Below, piece after piece: positions 5,785 through 13,008 of a stretch of DNA of 13,008 nt. Position numbers and translations under genes: made by a program. The notes below the pieces were generated by a model. That model worked only from the letters and a program-made list of their open reading frames with translations. It was not told where the DNA came from and searched no databases. Each line of letters begins with the position of its first letter. Positions within the stretch are counted from its first letter, which is position 1. Source of the stretch: an uncultured Eggerthellaceae bacterium (GTDB taxonomy: Bacteria; Actinomycetota; Coriobacteriia; Coriobacteriales; Eggerthellaceae); contig CAKTWD010000037.1 of the NCBI GenBank assembly GCA_934630485.1, forward strand, positions 1-13,008, given 5' to 3'.

Positions 5785-6507
5785 CCATTCCAAAACGTTC
5801 CAATTCTTCGCTTTCGCCGAGCGCGAAAGCGGATGGTCGGGGTTAACCGCGAAAGCATGCTCCGCGGCATCGAGCATCAAGCGATCAGAGTGATGGTCGC
5901 CGTATGCGTACGCAAGCTCCCAGTTGCCCTCGCCGAACTTGGCGTCGCACCATTGTTTGATAGCAACCAGCTTCTCGGCGCCTTCCACCGGCTTGCCGTC
6001 AACCTCGCGTGTGTAGCAGCCATCCCTGGTTTTCATGCGCGTACTGACCTGACCGTCGATGGGATGAAACTCCATCGCGCGACGGGCAATGGGTTCGAAC
6101 GTTGCCGAGATGATGAGAACGACGTCACCAGCCATGCGGTGGCGTTCCATAGCAGCATCGGCCGCAATGCGGAAGCGAGGCTCGATAACGCTGTCATAGA
6201 AGTCGTACAGGAACTGATCGACCTCTTCAACTGGCTTGCCCTCGAACGCACGGAACACGATGCCGCGAACCGAAGCCTCGTCCTGGGGCAGGCGGAACTT
6301 GTAGCGTAAGGCCCACAAACCAATGCGCAAAGCGTCGGTCTTGCTGAGCATATCGCTCTTCCAAAGATGGAACACGAGCTGCGTCGGCGAGCTGCCGTCA
6401 ATGCTGGTGCCATCGAAGTCGAAGGCCGCGATGCGGGTTTTTCCACCATGCGAGGCGTTCACGCCGTCGATTTTGTCGTAAGTGTAATATCCCTTATCGG
6501 GGGACAT
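5782..6507 (-). CDS. HAD-superfamily (subfamily IB) phosphatase
   Basis: A probable phosphomonoesterase of the SerB/PgpC-like HAD-IB group; the substrate cannot be told from sequence. The 241-residue protein carries motif I DFDGTSID (D30 nucleophile, D32 acid/base), a helical C1 cap at about 40-115, motif II ISAT (S134), the motif III lysine in GAEKL (K179) and the metal-binding YGDHHSD (D204, D208). All catalytic residues are present, so it should be active. No signal peptide or membrane helix is seen, implying a cytoplasmic enzyme. Start ATG 6507 has AAGGA 8 nt upstream (6519-6515); extension to 6564 would need a TTG start with no ribosome binding site. It follows the ABC exporter genes after 90 nt and leads directly into the AAA+-like gene, so it could belong to either the export or the downstream unit. 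PgpC-type lipid phosphatase activity is possible but unproven. Confidence 0.88.
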   Translation of the reverse strand: MSPDKGYYTYDKIDGVNASHGGKTRIAAFDFDGTSIDGSSPTQLVFHLWKSDMLSKTDALRIGLWALRYKFRLPQDEASVRGIVFRAFEGKPVEEVDQFLYDFYDSVIEPRFRIAADAAMERHRMAGDVVLIISATFEPIARRAMEFHPIDGQVSTRMKTRDGCYTREVDGKPVEGAEKLVAIKQWCDAKFGEGNWELAYAYGDHHSDRLMLDAAEHAFAVNPDHPLSRSAKAKNWNVLEW

Positions 6508-6597
6508 GCTCTCGTCCTTAATACGCAGCCCCAAGCCACGTTGGTAGTTCAATCTACAGATCAAACAATTATCGCCGCAAATCGCCCCTTCTTCACC

Positions 6598-8484
6598 CTA
6601 ATCCACAACGTCCGCAAATTGAGATTCGTAAAGATCGGCGTAAAAGCCCTTCTGCGCAAGAAGCTGCTCATGCGTGCCCTGCTCGACGATGTCGCCGTCC
6701 TTGATGACCAAGATGAGATCGGCGTTCTTGATGGTGGACAGGCGGTGTGCGATGACGAACGAGGTACGGCCTTCCATCAGGCCGTCCATAGCCTTCTGAA
6801 TGCGTTCCTCGGTGCGCGTGTCAACCGACGACGTGGCCTCGTCGAGGATGAGCATGCGCCTGTTGGCCAAGAAGGCGCGCGCGATGGTCAGAAGCTGACG
6901 CTGTCCCTGCGAGATATTGCCGGCGTCCTCGTTGATAACGCAGTCGTATCCATCGGGAAGCGTCTCGATGAAATGGTGCGCGAACGCCATGCGGGCAGCT
7001 TGCTCGACCTGCTCGTCGGTTGCGGTAAGGTCGCCGAATCGGATGTTCTCGCGAATGGTGCCGTTGAACAGCCACGCATCCTGAAGAACCACGCCGAACT
7101 GCGAACGGACATCGTCACGCGAGAAATCACGCAAGTCGTGACCGCCGATTCGGATGGAGCCGCCCTGAACGTCGTAAAAGCGCATCAGCAGCTTCACCGT
7201 GGTGGTCTTGCCGGCGCCGGTCGGCCCGACCAAGGCAACAGTCTGACCTTCCTTAACACTGGCGGTGAAGTCCTTGATGACAGGCTTTTCGGGGTCGTAG
7301 CCGAAACGGACATGCTCGAACTCGACGTCGGAGGCGCAATCGGCCATGCGGGCCTTCGGCGATTCGATCTCTTCCTCGGGGGCCTCGATGAACTCGAACA
7401 CACGCTCAGCAGCGGCGGCCGTCTGCTGAAGCACGTTCGACACCTGGGCAAGCTGCGTGATGGGCTGGGTGAAATTCTTCACGTACTGAATGAGAGCTTG
7501 GATATCGCCCACCGTGATGATGCCGCGCGACGCAAACACACCGCCCAAAATCGCAACGCACACGTAGCTTAGGTTGCCCACGAAGTCCATGGCGGGCTTC
7601 ATAAGACCGCTGAGGAACTGAGAGCGCCAAGCCGACTCGTAAAGCGTGCCGTTCGTCTTGTTGAACTCCTCGACCGTCTGCTGCTCGCGATTGAAGGCCT
7701 TCACCACAGCGTGACCAGAGAACGTCTCCTCGATCATACCGTCGATGGCGCCCAGGCTTTCCTGCTGACGGTAGAAGTACTTCTGCGAACGTTTGACGAT
7801 GGCCCTCACCAAAACCAGCGACACCGGCACGATGCACACGGCCACCAGCGCAGCGATCGGGTTGATGTAAATCATCATGCCCAAAACGCCGATGACGGTG
7901 ACGCTGGACGTGATGAGCTGGGAAATACCCTGGTTCAGGCTTTGACCCAACGTGTCGACGTCGTTCGTGACGCGCGAAAGCGTGTCGCCGATGCTGGTTT
8001 TCTCGAAGTAGCCAACGGGAAGGCGATCGATCTTCTGAGCGATCTCGCGCCTGAACTCGTAGCAGGTTTTCTGCGAGATATAGGTAAGCACCCATCCCTG
8101 AATGAACGAGCACACAGCCGAAAGAAGGTACAAACCAAGCGTGGCCGCAAGGATCTCGCCGATCAGCGTGAAGTCGATGCCACCCGTTCCCTGAACCTTG
8201 GCGACCAAGCCGTTGAACAGCTCGGTGGTCGCCTCGGAAAGAACCTTAGGACCCAGGATGTTGAAGACCGTCGATCCGATTGCGAATATCAAAGCCACTA
8301 TCAGAAGCATTTTGAACCGGCCCAAGAAACGTGCAAGTTTCGCGACCGTTCCCTTGAAATCGCGCGGCTTCTCAACCGCGCCCATACGCCCGTGCGGGCC
8401 GTGTCCGCCACGGCGGCCGCGTGCGGCGCGCTTGGCCTTCATTTCCTCTAGCTGGCGCTGCTGGATGTCATCGCGTTCGCTCAT
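6598..8484 (-). CDS. Heterodimeric ABC exporter, subunit with the canonical ATPase site
   Basis: A half-transporter of 628 residues with a type IV exporter fold, expected to pair with the product of the overlapping upstream gene. A basic, glycine-rich cytoplasmic N-terminus (1-45) precedes six membrane helices (about 58-360). The nucleotide-binding domain has Walker A GPTGAGKT (420-427), Q-loop Q468, signature ISQGQ (524-528), Walker B with catalytic glutamate ILDEATSSVD (E549) and H-loop H580. The signature deviates from LSGGQ as in TM288, BmrD and TmrA-type partners, while E549 and H580 are canonical. Family members export drugs, peptides or lipids; the substrate here is unknown. The start overlaps the upstream stop as ATGA, a strong sign of translational coupling and fixed stoichiometry. 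Confidence 0.93.
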   Translation of the reverse strand: MSERDDIQQRQLEEMKAKRAARGRRGGHGPHGRMGAVEKPRDFKGTVAKLARFLGRFKMLLIVALIFAIGSTVFNILGPKVLSEATTELFNGLVAKVQGTGGIDFTLIGEILAATLGLYLLSAVCSFIQGWVLTYISQKTCYEFRREIAQKIDRLPVGYFEKTSIGDTLSRVTNDVDTLGQSLNQGISQLITSSVTVIGVLGMMIYINPIAALVAVCIVPVSLVLVRAIVKRSQKYFYRQQESLGAIDGMIEETFSGHAVVKAFNREQQTVEEFNKTNGTLYESAWRSQFLSGLMKPAMDFVGNLSYVCVAILGGVFASRGIITVGDIQALIQYVKNFTQPITQLAQVSNVLQQTAAAAERVFEFIEAPEEEIESPKARMADCASDVEFEHVRFGYDPEKPVIKDFTASVKEGQTVALVGPTGAGKTTTVKLLMRFYDVQGGSIRIGGHDLRDFSRDDVRSQFGVVLQDAWLFNGTIRENIRFGDLTATDEQVEQAARMAFAHHFIETLPDGYDCVINEDAGNISQGQRQLLTIARAFLANRRMLILDEATSSVDTRTEERIQKAMDGLMEGRTSFVIAHRLSTIKNADLILVIKDGDIVEQGTHEQLLAQKGFYADLYESQFADVVD

Positions 8485-10565
8485 GCAACACCACCTCCCG
8501 CCAGCTCCTTTTCCGATAGCTGCGAATACGCGATCTCGCGATACAGGTCACACGACTGCATAAGCTGATCGTGCGTCCCCATGCCCGCAACGCGACCCTC
8601 GTCAAGGACGACGATCTTGTCGGCATGCATGATGGTTGCGATGCGCTGTGCGACGATGATGACGGTTTTACCGCCCATGCGCGAATGAAGAGCACGGCGC
8701 AACGCGGCATCGGTCTTGTAGTCAAGGGCCGAGAAACTGTCGTCGAACAGATAAGCACGGGCGTCGGTTGCCAGGGCACGGGCAATGGAGAGCCTCTGAC
8801 GCTGACCACCCGACACGTTGCCGCCGCCTTGGGTGACGAACGAATCGATGCCCTCGTCCAGCGTCTCTATGAACTCGGTTGCCTGCGCGATATCGGCCGC
8901 TTGAAGCAACGAGTCGTCACTTGCGTCCTTCGCGCCGTATCCGATATTCGAGCCGATGGTCCCGGCGAACAGGAACGCGTGCTGCGGCGCATAACCAAGC
9001 TGGGCGTGCAGATCGTGTTGGCTTAAGTCGCGCACGTCGACGCCGTCGATGGTGACGCTTCCGCCCGTCACGTCGTAGAAGCGCTCGATCAGCTTGAGGA
9101 TGGTGGACTTGCCCGAGCCGGTAGAGCCGATGATGGCCGTGGTCTTACCGGGTTCGGCAACGAAATCGATGTCTTCGAGCACGTTTTCAACCGAGTCGCT
9201 GTACTTGAAGTCGACGTGGTTGAACGCGATGCAGGCACCATCGGTTTCCGCCGGCGCCTGCGTGATGGCATCCGCAGAAGGGGCCGAAGGATCGCAGATG
9301 GAAGGCTCGGTTGCCAGAACCTCATCGATTCGCTGGGCCGAGACGTCGGCGCGCGGAATGATGATGGCAAGCATTCCCAGCATAAGGAAGCTCATGATGA
9401 CAACCATGGAATACGTGATGAACGCGATGAGGTCGCCCGTCTGAAGAGAGCCGGCGTCGATAGCCGATCCGCCCACCCAAACAATAAGCACCGAGATGCC
9501 GTTCATGATGAGCATCATCGCGGGCATCATGAAGGTCATGACGCGGTTCGTGAACAGCTGGGTGGACATCAGGTCGGTGCTGGCCTTGTCGAACCGTTGC
9601 TGCTCGGTTTCCTGACGACCGAATGCGCGGACGACGGAAACGCCGGTCAACATCTCACGCGCGACAAGGTTCACCTTGTCGATGAGCTTCTGCATAACGC
9701 GGAACTTCGGCATGGCAATAATGAAGAGCACGGACACAACCAGCATGACGGCACCGATGCCGACGCCGATGATCCAGCCCATGGAAAGGTCGGTTCGCGC
9801 AACCATGATGATGCCACCGATGGCAAGGATGGGCGAATACAAGATCATGCGCATGAACATGACGGACATCTGCTGGATCTGCTGAACGTCGTTCGTGCCG
9901 CGCGTGATAAGGGAAGCTGCCGAGAACCGCTGGATCTCGGCGTCCGAAAACGAGATGACCTTCGCGAACAGCTTCTCGCGAAGGTCGCGACCGATCGCTG
10001 CGCCCGTGCGCGAAGCCACCAAGCCGACCAGAGCGGCGATGACGACGCTCAAGGCAACGAAGCCCATCATGCAGGCGCCGGTGCGCAGAAGATAGCCAAG
10101 CTGCATGCCCGACACGTCAGCACCCGCAAGGCGATATTCCGCCACAGCGGAAGCGATGGCCTCTTGAGCGACGATGCTTTCGCTTTGCTGGGCGACAACA
10201 TCGGCGGGCATTCCCAAGTGAATCTGAATCAAGGGAACGGAAACGATATCGTCAAGCGCGGTGCGGTTCTCTTTGCCGAAGGACGTCAGGTGATACGAAC
10301 CGTCATCGCCCTTGAAGTACGCGTCCTGAAAGGCAGACACCGCGTCACCTTTGGATGACGCAAGCGCAGAGGCGATGGAGCCGTAAGTCGATTCCGTCAT
10401 CACCTCGGGCGACGCATGATCAACGCCCGATTGCTGGATTCCCACGTCCACCAATTGAGACGTGTAGTTAGGCAGAGCCAGATCACAAAACGCCTGGGCC
10501 GCAAGAAGGGCGACGATGAGCAAGATGGCCAAACCGTGCCCTTTGAAATACTTGATAACGCGCAT
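8481..10565 (-). CDS. Heterodimeric ABC exporter, subunit with the degenerate ATPase site
   Basis: The 694-residue partner half-transporter. Membrane helices span about 11-405 with a hydrophilic insertion of roughly 110 residues (about 45-155) between helices 1 and 2, expected on the outer face. The nucleotide-binding domain shows Walker A GSTGSGKST (480-488), Q528, intact signature VSGGQ (584-588), Walker B LFDDSFSALD with Asp609 in place of the catalytic glutamate, and Q640 replacing the H-loop histidine. These are the changes of the degenerate half in TM287/288-like exporters, so only the site using the partner's Walker motifs and this signature should hydrolyse ATP well. The C-terminus (VAGMGTHDQLM) is likewise TM287-like. 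The ATG at 10565 has AGGAAGG about 5 nt upstream. The 234-nt gap to the divergent tRNA gene must hold its promoter; only weak -10-like sequence (GATAAA) is visible and no regulator gene adjoins. Confidence 0.93.
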   Translation of the reverse strand: MRVIKYFKGHGLAILLIVALLAAQAFCDLALPNYTSQLVDVGIQQSGVDHASPEVMTESTYGSIASALASSKGDAVSAFQDAYFKGDDGSYHLTSFGKENRTALDDIVSVPLIQIHLGMPADVVAQQSESIVAQEAIASAVAEYRLAGADVSGMQLGYLLRTGACMMGFVALSVVIAALVGLVASRTGAAIGRDLREKLFAKVISFSDAEIQRFSAASLITRGTNDVQQIQQMSVMFMRMILYSPILAIGGIIMVARTDLSMGWIIGVGIGAVMLVVSVLFIIAMPKFRVMQKLIDKVNLVAREMLTGVSVVRAFGRQETEQQRFDKASTDLMSTQLFTNRVMTFMMPAMMLIMNGISVLIVWVGGSAIDAGSLQTGDLIAFITYSMVVIMSFLMLGMLAIIIPRADVSAQRIDEVLATEPSICDPSAPSADAITQAPAETDGACIAFNHVDFKYSDSVENVLEDIDFVAEPGKTTAIIGSTGSGKSTILKLIERFYDVTGGSVTIDGVDVRDLSQHDLHAQLGYAPQHAFLFAGTIGSNIGYGAKDASDDSLLQAADIAQATEFIETLDEGIDSFVTQGGGNVSGGQRQRLSIARALATDARAYLFDDSFSALDYKTDAALRRALHSRMGGKTVIIVAQRIATIMHADKIVVLDEGRVAGMGTHDQLMQSCDLYREIAYSQLSEKELAGGGVA

Positions 10566-10741
10566 GAAAACCTTCCTGTTGTGTAAGGTTTAACTTTATC
10601 GCTAACCGCCCAACCTGAAAGAAAGACAACCAGGGACGAAATTCAATCGTTACCAAACCTTGATAGTCGCTCCGTGGTTACATCCCTGACCTTGGCTTTC
10701 CATAAGTTGCACATGATTTTTCGCGAGTTCGGAAAAAAACC

Positions 10742-10770
10742 TTGCGTGATGAATAAGGCTCCCTTATACT
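10742..10770 (+). promoter_or_regulatory. Promoter of the tRNA-Asp gene
   Basis: TTGCGT (10742-10747) and TATACT (10765-10770) are separated by 17 nt, an excellent vegetative promoter. Transcription would begin near 10777, about 23 nt before the tRNA 5' end. This is the only clear plus-strand promoter in the window. Confidence 0.8.
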
Positions 10771-10799
10771 GGCTATCGCTGCTTTGGAAGCAACCCAAT

Positions 10800-10876
<77 letters not shown>

Positions 10877-10886
10877 TTGAATCTTG

Positions 10887-10910
10887 AAGCCGCCTTCGGG
10901 CGGCTTTTTT
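10887..10910 (+). terminator. Rho-independent terminator of tRNA-Asp
   Basis: AAGCCGCC pairs with GGCGGCTT around a UUCG tetraloop, followed by a T-run (10905-10910). This textbook intrinsic terminator lies 10 nt after the tRNA. From the minus side it could weakly stop transcription of the convergent flavoprotein gene, though the T-run there is poor. Confidence 0.93.
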
Positions 10911-10988
10911 CATTCCTTACTCAACAGCGCGGGAAGCGCCCTGTCCCACGTCGCGCAAGCAAAACAAGCGACGCCCTTCGCTTCCCCG

Positions 10989-11513
10989 TCACGCACGCTG
11001 CTTTCCCGTGAACTTCTCGATGTCGATGCAGTAAATCTTCGTACGAGCAAGCGCCTGATCCGTGAACCCAGGTAAAGCATCGGGCGCCAGATGGGCCATA
11101 ATGCGCTCAAGACCGTAACGTTTCATCTCGGGCGACTGAATCCGATGTACCGTTCCCGTTCCCACGATCGATCGATAGGCATACGAGTACGCACACGCGT
11201 AATTCCCCGTGATGACGCCCTCTTGGACGTCCATCTCGATCGCGACGCGCGGCTCGGTATCGAACACATCAACCTTACGGCCTTCAACCGCGGAATGGAC
11301 CCAAAGAGCAAGACGAGGCTCGTCCAAACCCTCCAGATCCGCAGGATCCGCCCAATCGTAGCCGAAGCTCATGGGAACGATGAAAACGCCTTCGTTATCG
11401 ACGGCGGCAATGCGCACCGTCTGGCAAGCGTCGACGATCTCGCGCAGCTGGGCTGCACCCTTAACCTCTCGGCCGGCAAGGCGCATCGGGCGCCCGGGCA
11501 TTGCGTTGTTCAT
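10989..11513 (-). CDS. NimA-like pyridoxamine 5'-phosphate oxidase-family flavoprotein
   Basis: A 174-residue split-barrel protein expected to bind FMN or a related flavin. Family landmarks: the early strand VRIAAVDNEGVFIVPMSFGY (33-52), WVHSAVEGRK (71-80), IEMDVQEG (92-99), the YSYAYRSIVGTGTV region (109-122) and the closing IDIEKFTGK (163-171). These match the NimA/Nim-like branch, some members of which reduce nitroimidazoles, and not the true PdxH branch. Whether it confers nitroimidazole tolerance cannot be read from sequence. The ATG at 11513 has AGAGGGG about 7 nt upstream. It is a single-gene unit: an operator-like dyad lies 56-85 nt upstream and the gene faces tRNA-Asp convergently. 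Confidence 0.85.
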   Translation of the reverse strand: MNNAMPGRPMRLAGREVKGAAQLREIVDACQTVRIAAVDNEGVFIVPMSFGYDWADPADLEGLDEPRLALWVHSAVEGRKVDVFDTEPRVAIEMDVQEGVITGNYACAYSYAYRSIVGTGTVHRIQSPEMKRYGLERIMAHLAPDALPGFTDQALARTKIYCIDIEKFTGKQRA

Positions 11514-11568
11514 GAAACCGCCCCTCTTTCATTTTCCTCGTACGGCAAACCGCGCGTCAGATCGTCAG

Positions 11569-11598
11569 GCTTATAGGACAAAAGTGTGTCCCATAAGC
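11569..11598. promoter_or_regulatory. Operator-like dyad upstream of the NimA-like gene
   Basis: GCTTAT-A-GGACA pairs with TGTCC-C-ATAAGC around a 6-nt centre: 11 of 12 positions are complementary. On the minus strand the arm nearest the gene contains TATAAG, which could serve as a -10 element placing the start near 11563, so a bound regulator would block it. No matching -35 is convincing. The dyad is seen; the operator role is inferred. Confidence 0.45.
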
Positions 11599-11658
11599 CG
11601 ATCATTCGATTTCGCTTCATTTTCTCGCCTTAACAGAACAAGGTGATGACGGTTCCGT

Positions 11659-11684
11659 AAAGAATCCCCTTTTGCGGATTCCTT
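11659..11684 (-). terminator. Weak terminator-like hairpin after the XRE gene
   Basis: On the minus strand AAGGAATCC (11684-11676) pairs with GGATTCTTT (11667-11659), one G-U pair included, around an 8-nt loop. The U-residues are part of the stem and no long U-run follows, so termination would be modest. It lies 27 nt after the XRE-gene stop. Confidence 0.4.
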
Positions 11685-11710
11685 CAGGCGGAAAGAGAGA
11701 ACCGACCCTT

Positions 11711-11965
11711 TCACTCCACACGAGAACGCGAATCGTCGATCAAAGGCATCAGATCACGCACGCGCACGCCAAGAACATCCGCAAGACACATCAGGGTTCC
11801 AACCCGAACATCCTCCCCGCGCTCGGCGCGAAGCAGAGTCGAACGGCTCACGCCCGCCAGACGTGCCAGCGCGCTCTTCGACAGCCCCGCCTTCTTACGA
11901 CAAAGCGTCAAGCGCTGTCCAACCAGCACTTGGCGCTTCTTCACTATGTTTCCCGAAAAATGCAT
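11711..11965 (-). CDS. Small XRE/Cro-CI-type helix-turn-helix protein
   Basis: An 84-residue protein that is almost entirely one HTH_XRE domain (about 17-72): GQRLTLCRKKAGLSKSALAR, then the recognition region GVSRSTLLRAERGEDVRV and closing helices LMCLADVLGVRVRDL. It is expected to bind DNA as a dimer; target and ligand are unknown. There is no Shine-Dalgarno before the ATG at 11965; GTG codons at 11944 and 11929 are alternative starts that would still keep the HTH. It lies 27 nt after the helicase stop codon and in the same frame, so it may be translated by reinitiation after the helicase. The domain call is firm, the start is not. Confidence 0.8.
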   Translation of the reverse strand: MHFSGNIVKKRQVLVGQRLTLCRKKAGLSKSALARLAGVSRSTLLRAERGEDVRVGTLMCLADVLGVRVRDLMPLIDDSRSRVE

Positions 11966-11992
11966 ACCGCAAACACGCCCACGCTCTCCATC

Positions 11993-13008
11993 TCAGGAAA
12001 GCAACGAGGTAAGCGGCCCCTCGGAAAGGATGGTCACACGCTGCGTGGCACGCGAAATGGCAGTGTAGAGCCTGCGCTTCGACAACGCGTCGTCGTTGTA
12101 CGCTGCCGGCGTTGCGTCGGGGATGATCACGCGGTCGAACTCGAGGCCCTTTGCAAGCGGAAGGTCGAGCACGACGACGCCCGAGCCCTGAAGTTGCATG
12201 TCGCCCTTCACCAAAACAGCTTCGTCGCCTAACAACTTGGAAATGCGCTTGGCGGTTTGCCGATCGATCGCAACGACCGCCGTCAGACCGCCTTCACCGG
12301 CGCCGGTGCGAACCTCTTCAAGAAGAGCCTTCTCCCACTTGTCACGCGTTTCGCATGCTTTGATGGTGGGAACCTGACCCTCGCGCTGAACCGATGAGGT
12401 CTGCACGCGCTCGTCCTTGTCAAGCAAACCGCAGAAAAGCTCGGTGATCTCGGGAGTCGAGCGATAGCTGGTCATAAGGCGGCACTCGTCGACAACGCCG
12501 TGGTCGCGGGCGAACAGCTCATGGATCTGCTCGAACGTGGCCGTGCCGGGCTTGATGGCCTGATGCTGGTCGCCCAGAAGCAGGAAGTGGGCCCTGCTGA
12601 AGTAGCGTGACAGCACCATGAGCTGCGACAACGTGTAATCTTGCACCTCGTCGATCATGACGAAGCGCGCATCACGGTCGGAGTCGCCCGTAAGCAAAAG
12701 GCGCAGATACATCCATTCGAGCGCGGAAAGGTCGGTCCTGCCGGTGATGCGGGCGCCAACGCGTGTGACGTTCAGCCACGAGAAGTCGTCGATCTGGCTG
12801 ACAGCGCTTCCCCACTTGACTTCGACATAGCGGCGCGACCACTTCTTAAGGTCTTCCTCCGACTCGGTTGAGATCTGCTGATCGAACAGGGCGATTTGTT
12901 CGGTAACGGGAAGCGTGTCCACGATGTCAAGAATCTCGTCGCTTCCGGCAAGCGATTTCAACTTGCTCTCGAAACGCTCGTACAGCTCTTCGTTGACCAA
13001 GGCTGCAA
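11993..13008 (-). CDS. helD: HelD/UvrD-like superfamily 1 helicase, C-terminal part (partial)
   Basis: The open frame continues through the window edge at 13008, so the N-terminal part, including Walker A, is missing; the TTG at 13000 is an internal leucine. About 337 residues are visible. Counting from that leucine: motif II MIDEVQDYT (115-123), motif III LLGDQHQAI (141-149), motif IV TSYRSTPEI (178-186), motif V LAKGLEFDRVII (282-293) and motif VI LYTAISRATQRV (311-322). The DEVQDY form and spacing fit HelD-type proteins, which in Gram-positive bacteria bind RNA polymerase and help release stalled complexes, more than UvrD or PcrA. Without the N-terminal coiled-coil arm this assignment remains probable. 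The gene ends with TGA at 11993, 27 nt before the XRE gene, probably co-transcribed with it. Confidence 0.85.
   Translation of the reverse strand, partial: AALVNEELYERFESKLKSLAGSDEILDIVDTLPVTEQIALFDQQISTESEEDLKKWSRRYVEVKWGSAVSQIDDFSWLNVTRVGARITGRTDLSALEWMYLRLLLTGDSDRDARFVMIDEVQDYTLSQLMVLSRYFSRAHFLLLGDQHQAIKPGTATFEQIHELFARDHGVVDECRLMTSYRSTPEITELFCGLLDKDERVQTSSVQREGQVPTIKACETRDKWEKALLEEVRTGAGEGGLTAVVAIDRQTAKRISKLLGDEAVLVKGDMQLQGSGVVVLDLPLAKGLEFDRVIIPDATPAAYNDDALSKRRLYTAISRATQRVTILSEGPLTSLLS

Noticed and set aside
5772..5870. N-terminal extension of the AAA+-like protein
   Set aside because: It would overlap the HAD coding region by about 90 nt, has a basic unstructured sequence and no ribosome binding site, whereas ATG 5771 has AAGGAGG.
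9216..10358. Long histidine- and aspartate-rich open frame on the plus strand opposite the ABC exporter gene
   Set aside because: The composition is that expected for the complement of membrane-helix codons; the exporter motifs on the other strand are unambiguous.
12998..13000. TTG at 13000 as the start of the helicase gene
   Set aside because: The frame stays open to the window edge, and a complete helicase needs an N-terminal Walker A region that is not in the window.

Overview
The window looks like chromosomal DNA of a high-GC anaerobic actinobacterium. The best guess is class Coriobacteriia (Eggerthellaceae-like), based on a Tat-exported membrane-anchored [NiFe] hydrogenase small subunit, a MutY homologue without an iron-sulfur cluster, codon use and gene style. 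This assignment is an inference from content, not from a database search. All protein genes lie on the minus strand. The only plus-strand gene is a tRNA-Asp (GTC) with its own promoter and terminator.

Reading along the minus strand, from high to low coordinates: (1) 13008-11711 holds the C-terminal part of a HelD/UvrD-type superfamily 1 helicase, cut by the window edge, followed after 27 nt by a small XRE-type DNA-binding protein and a weak terminator. (2) 11513-10989 is a NimA/pyridoxamine-phosphate-oxidase-like flavoprotein gene preceded by an operator-like dyad. (3) 10800-10876 is the tRNA-Asp gene on the plus strand. (4) 10565-6598 holds two overlapping genes for a heterodimeric ABC exporter of the TM287/288-BmrCD type, with one degenerate and one canonical ATP site. 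(5) 6507-3264 holds a HAD-IB phosphatase, an AAA+-like protein whose nucleotide-binding motifs have decayed, and a [4Fe-4S]-less MutY-type adenine glycosylase. These three genes are spaced by only 10 and 3 nt, which suggests translational coupling. (6) 3136-1607 holds the manganese exporter MntP and prephenate dehydratase PheA, followed by a strong intrinsic terminator at 1465-1432. (7) 1290-1 holds a separate hydrogenase transcription unit: small subunit, then the first five codons of the large subunit at the window edge. A 17-bp near-perfect inverted repeat sits in the hydrogenase leader or promoter.

Functionally the window mixes H2 metabolism, drug or lipid export, DNA repair, Mn homeostasis, phenylalanine biosynthesis, RNA polymerase recycling and flavin-dependent reduction. 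Nothing indicates a mobile element, prophage, CRISPR array or defence island. No clear-cut new system is visible. The points most worth a second look are the degenerate AAA+ protein coupled to HAD and MutY genes, the MutY active-site and cluster changes, the extra cysteine at the medial cluster of the hydrogenase, the palindrome upstream of the hydrogenase, possible alternative RNA folds in the mntP leader, and the in-frame continuation between the helicase stop codon and the XRE gene.
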